From: Rhizobium grahamii
GTDB lineage: Bacteria > Pseudomonadota > Alphaproteobacteria > Rhizobiales > Rhizobiaceae
Assembly: GCF_009498215.1 (NCBI RefSeq)
Contig: NZ_CP043499.1
Location: 372,001-436,000, forward strand
Length of the DNA: 64,000 nucleotides
Direction of reading: 5' to 3'
Part shown: piece after piece, positions 32,794 to 41,106 of the stretch
Position numbering within the stretch: the first letter of the stretch is position 1
How the letters are laid out: every line of letters starts with the position of its first letter
Translations under genes and position numbers: made by a program
The notes under the pieces: model-generated
Databases searched by the model: none
What the model was told of the DNA's origin: nothing
Seen by the model: the letters and a program-made list of their open reading frames with translations, nothing else

Positions 32794-33804
32794 ATGCTGA
32801 GATTTGCCGTCGTCGGGATCGATCATGGGCACACATTCGACCATGTGAAGGGGTTGCTTGCCGCAGGTGCCGAGTTCGTTGGCTACTGCCCGCAAACCTC
32901 AGTACCGGCACTCCTGGAGACCTTCCAGAAGACCTATCCCGAGGCGCCGCAGATCGACCGGGAGGCGATCTTTGCCGATCCATCGATCGACGTGATCTGC
33001 ATCGCTGCCATCCCACGCGACCGCGCAGGCCTTGCCGTCCGCGCAATGCGGGCCGGCAAGGATGTCATGACCGACAAGCCGGGCGTAACCACCGCTGCGC
33101 AGCTGGAGGACGTCAAGCGCGCGGTGGCTGAGACTGGCCGCATCTTTTCGATCTGCTTTTCGGAGCGCCATTGTGTGCGCTCGGCGGTCAAGGCCGGCAA
33201 GCTCGTAAGGCAGGGCGCGATCGGCACCGTCATCCAGACGCTGGGCATGGGGCCGCACCGTCTGCAGCTTCCGACCCGGCCAAGATGGTTCTTCGATCCA
33301 GAGCAGTTCGGCGGGATCATCGTTGATATCGCCTCGCATCAGATCGACCAGTTCCTTTTTTATACAGGCTCGACAACGGGCGAGGTTGTCGCCAGCACGA
33401 TCGGCAACTTTGGAATGCCCCAGGAACCCGCATTCCAGGATTTCGGAGAAGTCCTGCTGCGCTCGGACAAGGCCTCCGGCTACGTCCGCGTCGACTGGTT
33501 CACGCCCGAGGCGCTGCCGACATGGGGCGATGGCCGCCTGACCATCCTCGGCACCGAGGGTTACATCGAGTTGCGCAAGTACATCGACATTGCCGGTCGA
33601 CCGGGCAAGGATCACCTGTTCATGGTCAACGGCACGGAGATGTCCCACATCGACTGCAGCGACGAGCGTCTCGACTATTTCGACGCTTTCGTTGCCGATG
33701 TGACGAACCGCACCGAAACGGCGATGCCGCAGGCGCATGTCTATGAAGTCTGCCGCCTGTCGCTTGAAGCGCAATCGAAAGCTGCCCGTCTGGGGCATCG
33801 CTGA
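32794..33804 (+). CDS. Gfo/Idh/MocA family oxidoreductase
   Basis: The 336-residue protein has an N-terminal Rossmann-like nucleotide-binding start (LRFAVVGIDHGHTFDHV), the family segment VMTDKPGVTT near residue 92 with the conserved DKP in place of the usual EKP, and a C-terminal substrate domain with GGIIVDIASHQIDQFL. The GxGxxG loop is altered to GIDHGH, which is seen in some atypical members. These enzymes oxidise or reduce sugars, inositols and related polyols with NAD(P). It is the first of two adjacent family members, 10 bases apart from the next. Confidence 0.85.
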   Translation: MLRFAVVGIDHGHTFDHVKGLLAAGAEFVGYCPQTSVPALLETFQKTYPEAPQIDREAIFADPSIDVICIAAIPRDRAGLAVRAMRAGKDVMTDKPGVTTAAQLEDVKRAVAETGRIFSICFSERHCVRSAVKAGKLVRQGAIGTVIQTLGMGPHRLQLPTRPRWFFDPEQFGGIIVDIASHQIDQFLFYTGSTTGEVVASTIGNFGMPQEPAFQDFGEVLLRSDKASGYVRVDWFTPEALPTWGDGRLTILGTEGYIELRKYIDIAGRPGKDHLFMVNGTEMSHIDCSDERLDYFDAFVADVTNRTETAMPQAHVYEVCRLSLEAQSKAARLGHR

Positions 33805-33814
33805 GGAGGCGATC

Positions 33815-34885
33815 ATGTCGAAGAAATTTCGCGTCGGCGTGATCGGCGCAGGTATTGCCTCGCGCCACCTCACAGGATTCGCCTGGAACAAGGAACTGTT
33901 CGACGTTCAGGTGTTGTGTTCGCTGGACGAGGACCGCGGCAGAGCGCTCTGCACTGAATTTGCCATTCCTGAATACACCCAGGACGCTGAGGCGATGATC
34001 GCGCGTGCAGATCTCGACATTATCGACATCTGCACCCCGCCGAATTCGCATTTCGAACTAAGCCGCAGGGCGATCGAGGCGGGCAAGCACGTGATCTGCG
34101 AAAAGCCGTTGTTCGGCTCGATCGCCGAGATCGATGAAATGGCCCGTATCGTGGCGCGTGCCGAAGGGCCGCAGATCATGCCGATCTTTCAGTATCGCTA
34201 TGGTTCCGGCTTGCAGAAGCTGAAGATGCTGATCGATCTTGGCCTCACAGGCGCACCTTTCCTAACCACGATCGAGACGCATTGGTGGCGCGGTCCGGAC
34301 TATTACGCGGTCCCGTGGCGCGGGAAATGGGCAACCGAGCTCGGAGGCGGGCTGCTAGGTCACGCGATTCACGCGCACGACATGCTGAATTACGTGCATG
34401 GCCCCTGTGCCGAAATCTTCTCCTACGGGACAACCCTGGTGAACCCGATCGAGGTTGAAGATACCGCCGCCTTGTCCGTCAGGATGCGGAATGGCTCGTT
34501 GGCGTCACTGTCGATGACCCTCGGTTCACGCAAGGAAATCTCCCGCCTCAGGTTCTGTTTTGCAGACCTCGTGGCCGAAAGCATCCTGGAGCCCTACACG
34601 ATGGGCCGCGATCCGTGGACTTTCGTCGCCGGCGACGACGCGCATCAACGCCGCGTTGACGACGCTCTCGCCGCTTACGAGCACAAGGAAGATGGCTATA
34701 CCCGCCAGTTCGAGCTGTTTCACGCGTCGCTCGTGCGGGGCGAGAATCCGCCTGTCACTCTGGCAGATGCACGCAACTCGCTGGAACTCGTGACTGCCGC
34801 CTATTATTCGCAGCGCACCGGGCAGCCGACCGCGCTGCCGATTCTATCCGAACATCCGCTTTATCATTCGTGGCTGCCCGGCTAG
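33815..34885 (+). CDS. Gfo/Idh/MocA family oxidoreductase
   Basis: The 356-residue protein starts at 33815 behind GAGGAGG. It has a classical nucleotide-binding start, FRVGVIGAGIASRHLTGF, the family motif HVICEKPLFGS near residue 95, and ELGGGLLGHAIHAHDML with the catalytic-region His. It is translated from the same message as the preceding family member and likely works on the same carbohydrate or on consecutive steps. Substrate is unknown. An in-frame start at 33737 inside the previous gene is unlikely. Confidence 0.88.
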   Translation: MSKKFRVGVIGAGIASRHLTGFAWNKELFDVQVLCSLDEDRGRALCTEFAIPEYTQDAEAMIARADLDIIDICTPPNSHFELSRRAIEAGKHVICEKPLFGSIAEIDEMARIVARAEGPQIMPIFQYRYGSGLQKLKMLIDLGLTGAPFLTTIETHWWRGPDYYAVPWRGKWATELGGGLLGHAIHAHDMLNYVHGPCAEIFSYGTTLVNPIEVEDTAALSVRMRNGSLASLSMTLGSRKEISRLRFCFADLVAESILEPYTMGRDPWTFVAGDDAHQRRVDDALAAYEHKEDGYTRQFELFHASLVRGENPPVTLADARNSLELVTAAYYSQRTGQPTALPILSEHPLYHSWLPG

Positions 34886-35020
34886 GCAGCCCCGCGGCTG
34901 GAGAAAATCCGCTGTCAACAACATCAGATGAGAAACCCGTCCGCAAAGTAACGACTTCCTAAGCTCGATTTGCCAGCCTCTTCTGAGCTATTTCAGTTCT
35001 GCGTTTTGCCGGAGTTTTTC

Positions 35021-35272
35021 ATGCTGCGTGATAAGGACGTTTGGATCAATGAGCGGGCCTATGCGATCTGGGAGGAGCAGGGGCGACCGGATGGACGAAG
35101 TGCCGAGCACTGGCAGCAGGCAGCGAACGAATACCGGTTGCTCGAGTTGACAAAGGCATCGACTGACGGAAGCGACTTGATCGAATGCCTCAAAGCCATG
35201 GGCCGGCTGATGCGAAGCGCAGACACCCCGGTCGAGCTGCCACAGCGGTTCCGTCGCGCCAAAGCGAGCTAA
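35021..35272 (+). CDS. DUF2934 protein
   Basis: The 83-residue protein starts at the ATG at 35021 with GGAG 7-10 bases upstream. Residues 5-30, WINERAYAIWEEQGRPDGRS, then AEHWQQAANE, are the DUF2934 signature. The remainder is helical and polar. DUF2934 proteins are short, frequent in rhizobia and of unknown function. It stands alone between the oxidoreductases and the ABC transporter operon. Confidence 0.85.
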   Translation: MLRDKDVWINERAYAIWEEQGRPDGRSAEHWQQAANEYRLLELTKASTDGSDLIECLKAMGRLMRSADTPVELPQRFRRAKAS

Positions 35273-35483
35273 ACCAAAGTTTCGTCTCTTTGACCACTCT
35301 GATAGGCCGTCAGGCACATTTGGCATGGCGCGAGTTTGTTGATATATCACCCGCGCAAAATCCGATCGCTATTCCCGCAGCAAGCGCAAAAAATTTCGAA
35401 AGAACACTAAAACACTAGACAAAGCCGGACTGCCTTTTCTAAGGGCTGCCGGATAGTTTGCGTTCAACCAACAGAGCAGTCCA

Positions 35484-36011
35484 ATGAGCAACATTCCCCA
35501 GATCGATTACGACACCGCTTCCGAGGAAATTCGTTCCGCTCATGATGAGGAAGTGCGGGTGCGCGGGCGCATGACCAATATGAAGCGTACGCTCCTGCAT
35601 TCGCCGGTCGCGCATCGGATCTATGCCGAATGGTTCACGCTGCGCAGCGAGCTTTCCGTCATTCCCGACCGGCCGATCTGGATTTTCTCGCACGCGATCT
35701 CGAAGGCATCGAAATCGAAGATCGCGATAACCTTTTTCCGCCGCGCCCTGATCAATGCGGGTTTCAACCCCGATGCGCTTGAGCTCTCAGACGAAGAGAC
35801 GTTGCTCGCCGCTTTCGGCGAGGCGATCGTTGCCGACTCGAACGCCGTACCTGCCGAAATATGGGCGAAGCTGAAGCAGCGCTATGATGCGAAGACGCTG
35901 GTAGACCTCGTTGCCTTCGCCGGCATCATGATCGCGACGGCCATCTTCAACAACGTTGTCGACGTCGATTTCGACCCGGAACTGGAAGCCTTCGCAGAGA
36001 CTTCACGCTGA
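35484..36011 (+). CDS. Carboxymuconolactone-decarboxylase-like (CMD/AhpD fold) protein
   Basis: The 175-residue all-helical protein has the CMD fold outline: a central IPDRPIWIFSHAISKASKSK where AhpD-type members carry the CxxC motif, followed by SDEETLLAAFGEAIV and a final helix. The CxxC cysteines are absent, so peroxidase activity is unlikely. It lies 38 bases before the substrate-binding protein of an ABC transporter. CMD-domain proteins next to peptide-type ABC transporters and flavin monooxygenases recur in sulfur and xenobiotic clusters; that link is inferred. Confidence 0.65.
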   Translation: MSNIPQIDYDTASEEIRSAHDEEVRVRGRMTNMKRTLLHSPVAHRIYAEWFTLRSELSVIPDRPIWIFSHAISKASKSKIAITFFRRALINAGFNPDALELSDEETLLAAFGEAIVADSNAVPAEIWAKLKQRYDAKTLVDLVAFAGIMIATAIFNNVVDVDFDPELEAFAETSR

Positions 36012-36049
36012 TTGCAGATACAACAAAACATCACTTAAGGGAGTTCAAA

Positions 36050-37639
36050 ATGTCTACCTCGACCCGCTATTCGCGCCGCCTTCTCGGCAGCGTATTCGGC
36101 CTGGCGCTTGCGCTGGGAGCGGCTGCCGCTCACGCCGAGACGCCGAACAATGTGCTCGTGGTCGCGCAGTCGATCGACGATGCAGTCAGCTTCGACCCGG
36201 CGGAAGGCTTCGAACTGACGACCGTACAGTCGTTCAACAACATCTATCAGCGTCTCGTCCAATCCAATCGCGAGGATGGAACCAAGATCGAGCCGGCACT
36301 GGCCGCCTCCTGGGAATCCGGCAGTGACGGCAAGAGCCTGACTTTTGCGCTGGCAGACGCCAAGTTCGCGTCGGGCAACCCGGTTCGCCCTGAGGACGTC
36401 GTGTTCTCGCTGACGCGGGCGGTCAAGCTCAACAAGTCGCCGGCCTTCATCCTGAACGAACTCGGCTGGACGGCCGACAACGTCGATGCAGCCGTCACGA
36501 AAGTAGATGACAAGCACGTCAAGCTGACATGGAGCGCCGATGTCGGCTCGGGCTTCGCCCTGTCGCTTTTGACCGCCCCGATCGCCTCGATCGTTGATGA
36601 GCAGACCGTCGCAGCCCAGGCCAAGGACAATGATTTCGGCAACGGCTGGCTGAAGACAAATTCCGCCGGCAGCGGCGCATTTGCTATTTCGGCCTACACG
36701 CCGCATGAGGCGCTGGTCCTTGAGGCGAATGCCAACTCCAGCGACAAGCCGAAGCTCGAGAGCGTCATCATCCGGAACGTTCCTGACGTCAGCTCGCGCC
36801 GCCTGCTCGTCGAGCAGGGCGATGCGGACATCGCGCGCGGCCTTGCCGCCGATCAGATCGATGCACTGAAGGACAAGAGCGGCATCAAGGTTCTGTCGGT
36901 TCCCTCCGCGCGTACCGACTATATCCTTCTGAACACCAAGGCCAACGAGACGCTCGGCAAGCCGGCATTCTGGGAAGCGGCACGTTATCTGGTCGACTAC
37001 AATGGCATTGCCAAGGACCTGCTTCGCGGCCAGAGCAATGTTCACCAGGCTTTCCTGCCGGTCGGCTTCCCCGGCGCCCTGACCGACACACCTTTCAAGC
37101 TTGACGTCGAAAAGGCAAAGAAGGTTCTGGCGGATGCCGGTATCAAGACGCCGTTCAAGGTAGAGTTCATCGTCTTCAACGATCAACCGTTCCTGTCGAT
37201 CGCTCAGTCGCTCCAGTCAACCTTCGCGAAGGCCGGCATCGAACTCGATATCCAGCCGGGCGTGGCGAGCGATATCTACGCTCGTGGCCGCTCGGGCAAG
37301 TTCGAGATGACCTTGCGTTACTGGATCCCGGACTATTTCGACCCTCACTCCAACGCCAGCGCGTTTGCCATCAATCGTGACAACTCCACCAACACGGCTG
37401 CGAAGTATGCCGGCTGGGTCATTCCTGAGTTGACGGACGAGACGCTCGCTGCCGTCAAGGAACAGGATGCGGCAAAGCGTGTCGCGCTTTACCAGGACCT
37501 GCAGAAGAAGATCCAGACGAGCTCCCCGTTCGTCTTTATGCTTCAAGGTAATGATCAGGTCGTGCTAAGCGACAAGGTGAAGAACTACGCACAGGGCCTG
37601 AACGCGGATCAGGTCTACTACGACAAGGTGGAAAAATAA
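36050..37639 (+). CDS. ABC transporter substrate-binding protein, family 5
   Basis: The 529-residue protein has a signal peptide (RRLLGSVFGLALALGAAAAHA) and the features of the peptide/nickel/opine-binding family: SFDPAEGFELTTVQSFNNIY near the start, LTFALADAKFASGNPVRPED, and a C-terminal region with MTLRYWIPDYFDPHSNAS. It delivers a ligand to the permeases encoded next. The ligand class may be short peptides or similar amine compounds, but cannot be told here. A perfect stem-loop lies right after it (37676-37713). Confidence 0.92.
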   Translation: MSTSTRYSRRLLGSVFGLALALGAAAAHAETPNNVLVVAQSIDDAVSFDPAEGFELTTVQSFNNIYQRLVQSNREDGTKIEPALAASWESGSDGKSLTFALADAKFASGNPVRPEDVVFSLTRAVKLNKSPAFILNELGWTADNVDAAVTKVDDKHVKLTWSADVGSGFALSLLTAPIASIVDEQTVAAQAKDNDFGNGWLKTNSAGSGAFAISAYTPHEALVLEANANSSDKPKLESVIIRNVPDVSSRRLLVEQGDADIARGLAADQIDALKDKSGIKVLSVPSARTDYILLNTKANETLGKPAFWEAARYLVDYNGIAKDLLRGQSNVHQAFLPVGFPGALTDTPFKLDVEKAKKVLADAGIKTPFKVEFIVFNDQPFLSIAQSLQSTFAKAGIELDIQPGVASDIYARGRSGKFEMTLRYWIPDYFDPHSNASAFAINRDNSTNTAAKYAGWVIPELTDETLAAVKEQDAAKRVALYQDLQKKIQTSSPFVFMLQGNDQVVLSDKVKNYAQGLNADQVYYDKVEK

Positions 37640-38722
37640 GTGCCGCAAGCGGCAAACTCGTCAACTCGCCTTCAAGACAACTCCCGCCAGCAGAAACGCT
37701 GGCGGGAGTTGTCTTTCGCATGGCCGCTTCTCAAGTGGCTTTGGTCATTCGCGCTGACACTGTTCGGCTTGGCGCTTGTGACCTTCGCGATGACAAGGCT
37801 TTCACCGATCGATCCCGCGCTGCAACTCGTGGGAGATCATGCGAGCCAGTCGACCTATGACGCGGCCCGCGTCCAGCTGGGTCTCGATCAGCCGCTTCCG
37901 ATACAGTTTCTCCGCTATATCGAGACGGCGCTTTCCGGGAACCTCGGCCAATCCGTTTCGACCGGCCAGCCGGTCGCACGCGACATTGCACGCACGTTTC
38001 CGGCAACCATCGAACTGGCGACCGCCGCAGTCATCATCGGTGCGATACTGGGTCTCGCTCTTGGCATTGCTGCCGCGCTGCACCAGAAGACCTGGGTCGA
38101 CACCGTCGCGCGCATTGTCTCTCTCTTCGGATATTCGGTGCCGATTTTCTGGCTCGGTCTCCTGATGCTTCTGCTCTTCTATGCGCGCCTGCACTGGGCG
38201 CCCGGTCCGGGCAGAGCGGATGTGGTGTTCCAGTATACCGTCAAACCCATCACCGGTTTCGCATTGATCGACACATGGATGTCGGGCAAGGCGGGCGCGT
38301 TCAAGGACGCCATCGCGCATTTGGCGTTGCCGGCCACGGTGCTTGCCTTTCACGCGCTTGCCTCGATCTCGAGATTGACGCGCGCGGCTATCCTGACCGA
38401 GCTCGGCCAGGAATATGTGACGACAGCGCGCGCTAAGGGCGCAAACGCACGCCGCATCGTCTTCGTCCATATCCTGCCGAATGTGTCTGGAACGCTTCTG
38501 ACAGTCATTGCGCTTGCCTACGCCAGCCTTCTGGAGGGCGCGGTGTTGACGGAGACGGTCTTCGCGTGGCCCGGGATCGGTCGCTATCTGACGACGGCCA
38601 TGTTCGCTGGCGATATGCCGGCTATTCTGGGCGCAACCCTCGTGGTCGGGGCATCGTTCGTTCTGCTCAATGCCTTGACTGACCTCCTGGTCACGAACCT
38701 TGAGGCGGGGAGGAGACGATGA
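37640..38722 (+). CDS. ABC transporter permease (DppB-type)
   Basis: The protein has up to 360 residues with about six transmembrane helices and the permease loop EYVTTARAKGANARRIVFVH. It pairs with the DppC-type permease whose start overlaps its stop (ATGA). The start is unclear: the GTG at 37640 directly follows the previous stop, but the first 25 codons include a perfect 16-base stem-loop. A TTG at 37709 on the far side of the hairpin is another option; the sequence before the first helix has no typical protein character. Confidence 0.9.
   Translation: MPQAANSSTRLQDNSRQQKRWRELSFAWPLLKWLWSFALTLFGLALVTFAMTRLSPIDPALQLVGDHASQSTYDAARVQLGLDQPLPIQFLRYIETALSGNLGQSVSTGQPVARDIARTFPATIELATAAVIIGAILGLALGIAAALHQKTWVDTVARIVSLFGYSVPIFWLGLLMLLLFYARLHWAPGPGRADVVFQYTVKPITGFALIDTWMSGKAGAFKDAIAHLALPATVLAFHALASISRLTRAAILTELGQEYVTTARAKGANARRIVFVHILPNVSGTLLTVIALAYASLLEGAVLTETVFAWPGIGRYLTTAMFAGDMPAILGATLVVGASFVLLNALTDLLVTNLEAGRRR
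37676..37713 (+). terminator. Perfect intercistronic stem-loop
   Basis: GACAACTCCCGCCAGC (37676-37691) pairs without mismatch with 37698-37713 around the loop AGAAAC, followed by TTTC. Such a hairpin after a binding-protein gene usually stabilises its message or lowers expression of downstream permeases. Here it lies inside the annotated start of the permease. Confidence 0.75.
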
Positions 38723-39576
38723 GCGCGGTTTCGCAGCCGGTCCAGACCGGCCCAACCTTCCTCAGGCAGCTTCTGCGCTCGCCTTCGGCGACAGCCGGCT
38801 TGGCAGTTGTCACCATTATTCTGCTGGCGGCGCTTTTCGCCCCGCTGATTGCTCCCTATGATCCGACGTTGCAGGAGACGTCCAGTCGCCTGATGCCGGC
38901 AAGTGCGGCGCATTGGCTCGGAACCGATGCGTTTGGCCGAGACATCCTGTCCCGGTTGATTTACGGGGCGAGGCCAACCTTGCTGCTGGTGCTTGTCGTC
39001 GTCCTCGTCATGGCGCCGCTCGGCATTACTGTCGGTATCCTTGCAGGGTTTTGGGGCGGCTTCGCGGAACGGGCGCTGATGCGCCTGACCGATATCGTCA
39101 TGTCGTTTCCACGCCTGCTGCTCGCCTTTGCCTTCGTCGCCATCATGGGGCCGGGATTGATCAACGGCGCATTGGCGCTCGCCTTGACCAGCTGGCCGGC
39201 CTATGCCCGGCAGGCGCGTGTCGAAACCGCCGCTCTGCGCCGCAGCGACTATCTCGCCGCCGCCGAGATGGTCGGGATTACTAAGCTCAGGCTATTGTGG
39301 GGACACATCCTGCCGCTCATCCTGCCATCCGCAATCATTCGCCTGGCGCTCGACCTCTCGGGTATCATCCTTGCCGCCGCGGGTCTAGGCTTCCTCGGGC
39401 TTGGCGTCCGCCCGCCGACGGCGGAATGGGGCTCCATGGTTGCCGATGGAACGCAGGTGATTTTCGACCAGTGGTGGGTCGCCGCGACACCTGGTGTTGC
39501 GATCCTCGTGACCTCGCTGGGCTTCAATCTCCTGGCCGATGGCCTGCGGGATATACTGGATCCGCGTCATGGCTGA
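38719..39576 (+). CDS. ABC transporter permease (DppC-type)
   Basis: The 285-residue protein begins with the typical DppC N-terminal segment (LRQLLRSPSATAGLAVVTI), has LIAPYDPTLQ and GTDAFGRDILSRLIYGARP, and the loop YLAAAEMVGITKLRLLWGHI. About six helices are visible. It forms the second half of the membrane channel with the preceding permease. Its start overlaps the upstream stop and its end overlaps the ATPase gene by eight bases. Confidence 0.93.
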   Translation: MSAVSQPVQTGPTFLRQLLRSPSATAGLAVVTIILLAALFAPLIAPYDPTLQETSSRLMPASAAHWLGTDAFGRDILSRLIYGARPTLLLVLVVVLVMAPLGITVGILAGFWGGFAERALMRLTDIVMSFPRLLLAFAFVAIMGPGLINGALALALTSWPAYARQARVETAALRRSDYLAAAEMVGITKLRLLWGHILPLILPSAIIRLALDLSGIILAAAGLGFLGLGVRPPTAEWGSMVADGTQVIFDQWWVAATPGVAILVTSLGFNLLADGLRDILDPRHG

Positions 39577-40390
39577 GCCTCTGCTGACAATCAACGATCT
39601 CCGAATCTCCTTTCCCTCCCCGAACGGGCGGATTGGCGTCGTCAATGGCGTTTCACTTGAGGTCGGCCGCGAGGTGGTCGCGCTCGTCGGAGAATCCGGA
39701 TCGGGAAAATCCATGACCGGCCGCGCCGCCATGGGGTTGCTGCCATCAACGGCAAGCATCGAGGCGAAGCAGTTCACTTTCGAAGGCCGGGATCTGACCA
39801 GACTTTCGGGAACGCAGTGGAATGCGCTGAGAGGGCAGGGGATCAGCCTGATCCTGCAAGATCCGAAATATTCGCTCAATCCTGCCCACAGGGTTGGACG
39901 CCAGGTCGAAGAGACGCTTCTTCTGCATACCAGGCTGTCGGCGAAGGAACGTCGGCAGCGTGCGCTCGAAATGCTGTCGAAGGTCGGGCTTGCCGATCCC
40001 GAGCGCGTCTATCAAAGCTATCCGGCAGCTCTCTCCGGCGGGATGGGGCAGCGCGTGATGATCGCGGCGATGCTTATCAACAATCCACGCCTGCTGATCG
40101 CGGACGAGCCGACCTCGGCGCTGGATCGTGGCCTGCAGGATCAGATCCTCGCGCTGCTTCGTTCGCTGACGGCTGATCTTGGCATGGGTTTGCTGCTCAT
40201 CAGCCACGATCTGCAGCAGGTTCATCGCTATGCTGATCGGGTGCTTGTCATGCGTCAGGGTGCTCTGGTCGAGGAATTGGCGTCGGCTGATCTCGCCAAT
40301 GCAAGCTCCCCCTACACCCGCGCGCTCTGGGCAGCCCGCCCTTCTGCCGCGACCTACGGCACGCGTTTGCCGGTTTTTGAAGGTGAATGA
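39569..40390 (+). CDS. ABC transporter ATP-binding protein (DppD-type)
   Basis: From the ATG at 39569 the protein has 273 residues: Walker A GESGSGKS near 43-50, Q-loop LILQDPKYSLNP, signature LSGGMGQRV, Walker B LLIADEPTSALD and the switch His in LLISHDL. It is shorter than typical DppD by about 50 residues because the C-terminal oligopeptide-transporter tail is missing. Its 5' end overlaps the permease gene by eight bases and its 3' end overlaps the next ATPase as ATGA. Confidence 0.92.
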   Translation: MAEPLLTINDLRISFPSPNGRIGVVNGVSLEVGREVVALVGESGSGKSMTGRAAMGLLPSTASIEAKQFTFEGRDLTRLSGTQWNALRGQGISLILQDPKYSLNPAHRVGRQVEETLLLHTRLSAKERRQRALEMLSKVGLADPERVYQSYPAALSGGMGQRVMIAAMLINNPRLLIADEPTSALDRGLQDQILALLRSLTADLGMGLLLISHDLQQVHRYADRVLVMRQGALVEELASADLANASSPYTRALWAARPSAATYGTRLPVFEGE

Positions 40391-41106
40391 TGAGGGCAGT
40401 GCGCGTCGAGAACCTCTCGGTAACGTTTCATGGTTCGAGCAAGGGCTTCACCGCGGTCCATGACGTAAGCTTCGAAGTCGAGGCAGGCCGCACCTTCGGT
40501 CTGATCGGCCCATCAGGCTGCGGCAAGACGACTGTCCTACGTGCGATCGCTGGCCTCAATACCGGCTGGAACGGCGCGATCGACGTTTTCGGGCAGCCTC
40601 TCCAGCCCGGGCGGAAGATCACGGGTCCCTTGCGCAACGACATTCAGATGGTGTTCCAGGATCCATACGCATCGCTGCACCCGCGTCATCATATCCGGCG
40701 GATATTGGGAGAGCCTCTGGCGATCCGGGGTGTCGCCGACGTCGATGGACATATTCAGACAGCACTTTCTCAGGTCGGCCTGGCAGTGGCGGTGGCCGAT
40801 CGTTATCCCCACCAGCTTTCCGGCGGCCAGCGCCAGCGCGTCGCGATTGCCCGCGCTCTGCTCCTGAAGCCGAAGCTGCTGTTGCTCGACGAGCCGACAT
40901 CGGCTCTCGACGTTTCGGTGCAAGCCGAAATTCTCAATCTGCTCAACGATCTCAAGCGGTCTCACGGCATGACGTTCGTGCTGGTCAGCCATGATCCGGG
41001 CGTTGTCGCGCATATGTGCGACGATGCGGTCACGATGCTTGCCGGGCGCATCGAGCGCAAGCTTGATCGCGCTGCCTTGGCCGAAGGCGGATGGGAAGTC
41101 GCCTAG
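40387..41106 (+). CDS. ABC transporter ATP-binding protein (DppF-type)
   Basis: The 239-residue ATPase has Walker A GPSGCGKT near 39-46, MVFQDPYASLHPRHHI with the Q-loop, signature LSGGQRQRVAIARALL, Walker B LLLLDEPTSALD and VLVSHDPGV. With the preceding ATPase it powers the importer. The gene is the last of a five-gene operon (36050-41106) and ends tail-to-tail, with overlapping stop codons, against the flavoprotein gene on the other strand. Confidence 0.92.
   Translation: MMRAVRVENLSVTFHGSSKGFTAVHDVSFEVEAGRTFGLIGPSGCGKTTVLRAIAGLNTGWNGAIDVFGQPLQPGRKITGPLRNDIQMVFQDPYASLHPRHHIRRILGEPLAIRGVADVDGHIQTALSQVGLAVAVADRYPHQLSGGQRQRVAIARALLLKPKLLLLDEPTSALDVSVQAEILNLLNDLKRSHGMTFVLVSHDPGVVAHMCDDAVTMLAGRIERKLDRAALAEGGWEVA

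Noticed and set aside
36035..37186. Long minus-strand frame opposite the family-5 binding protein
   Set aside because: It is Arg-rich and low in typical motifs. The plus strand encodes a full binding protein with a signal peptide.
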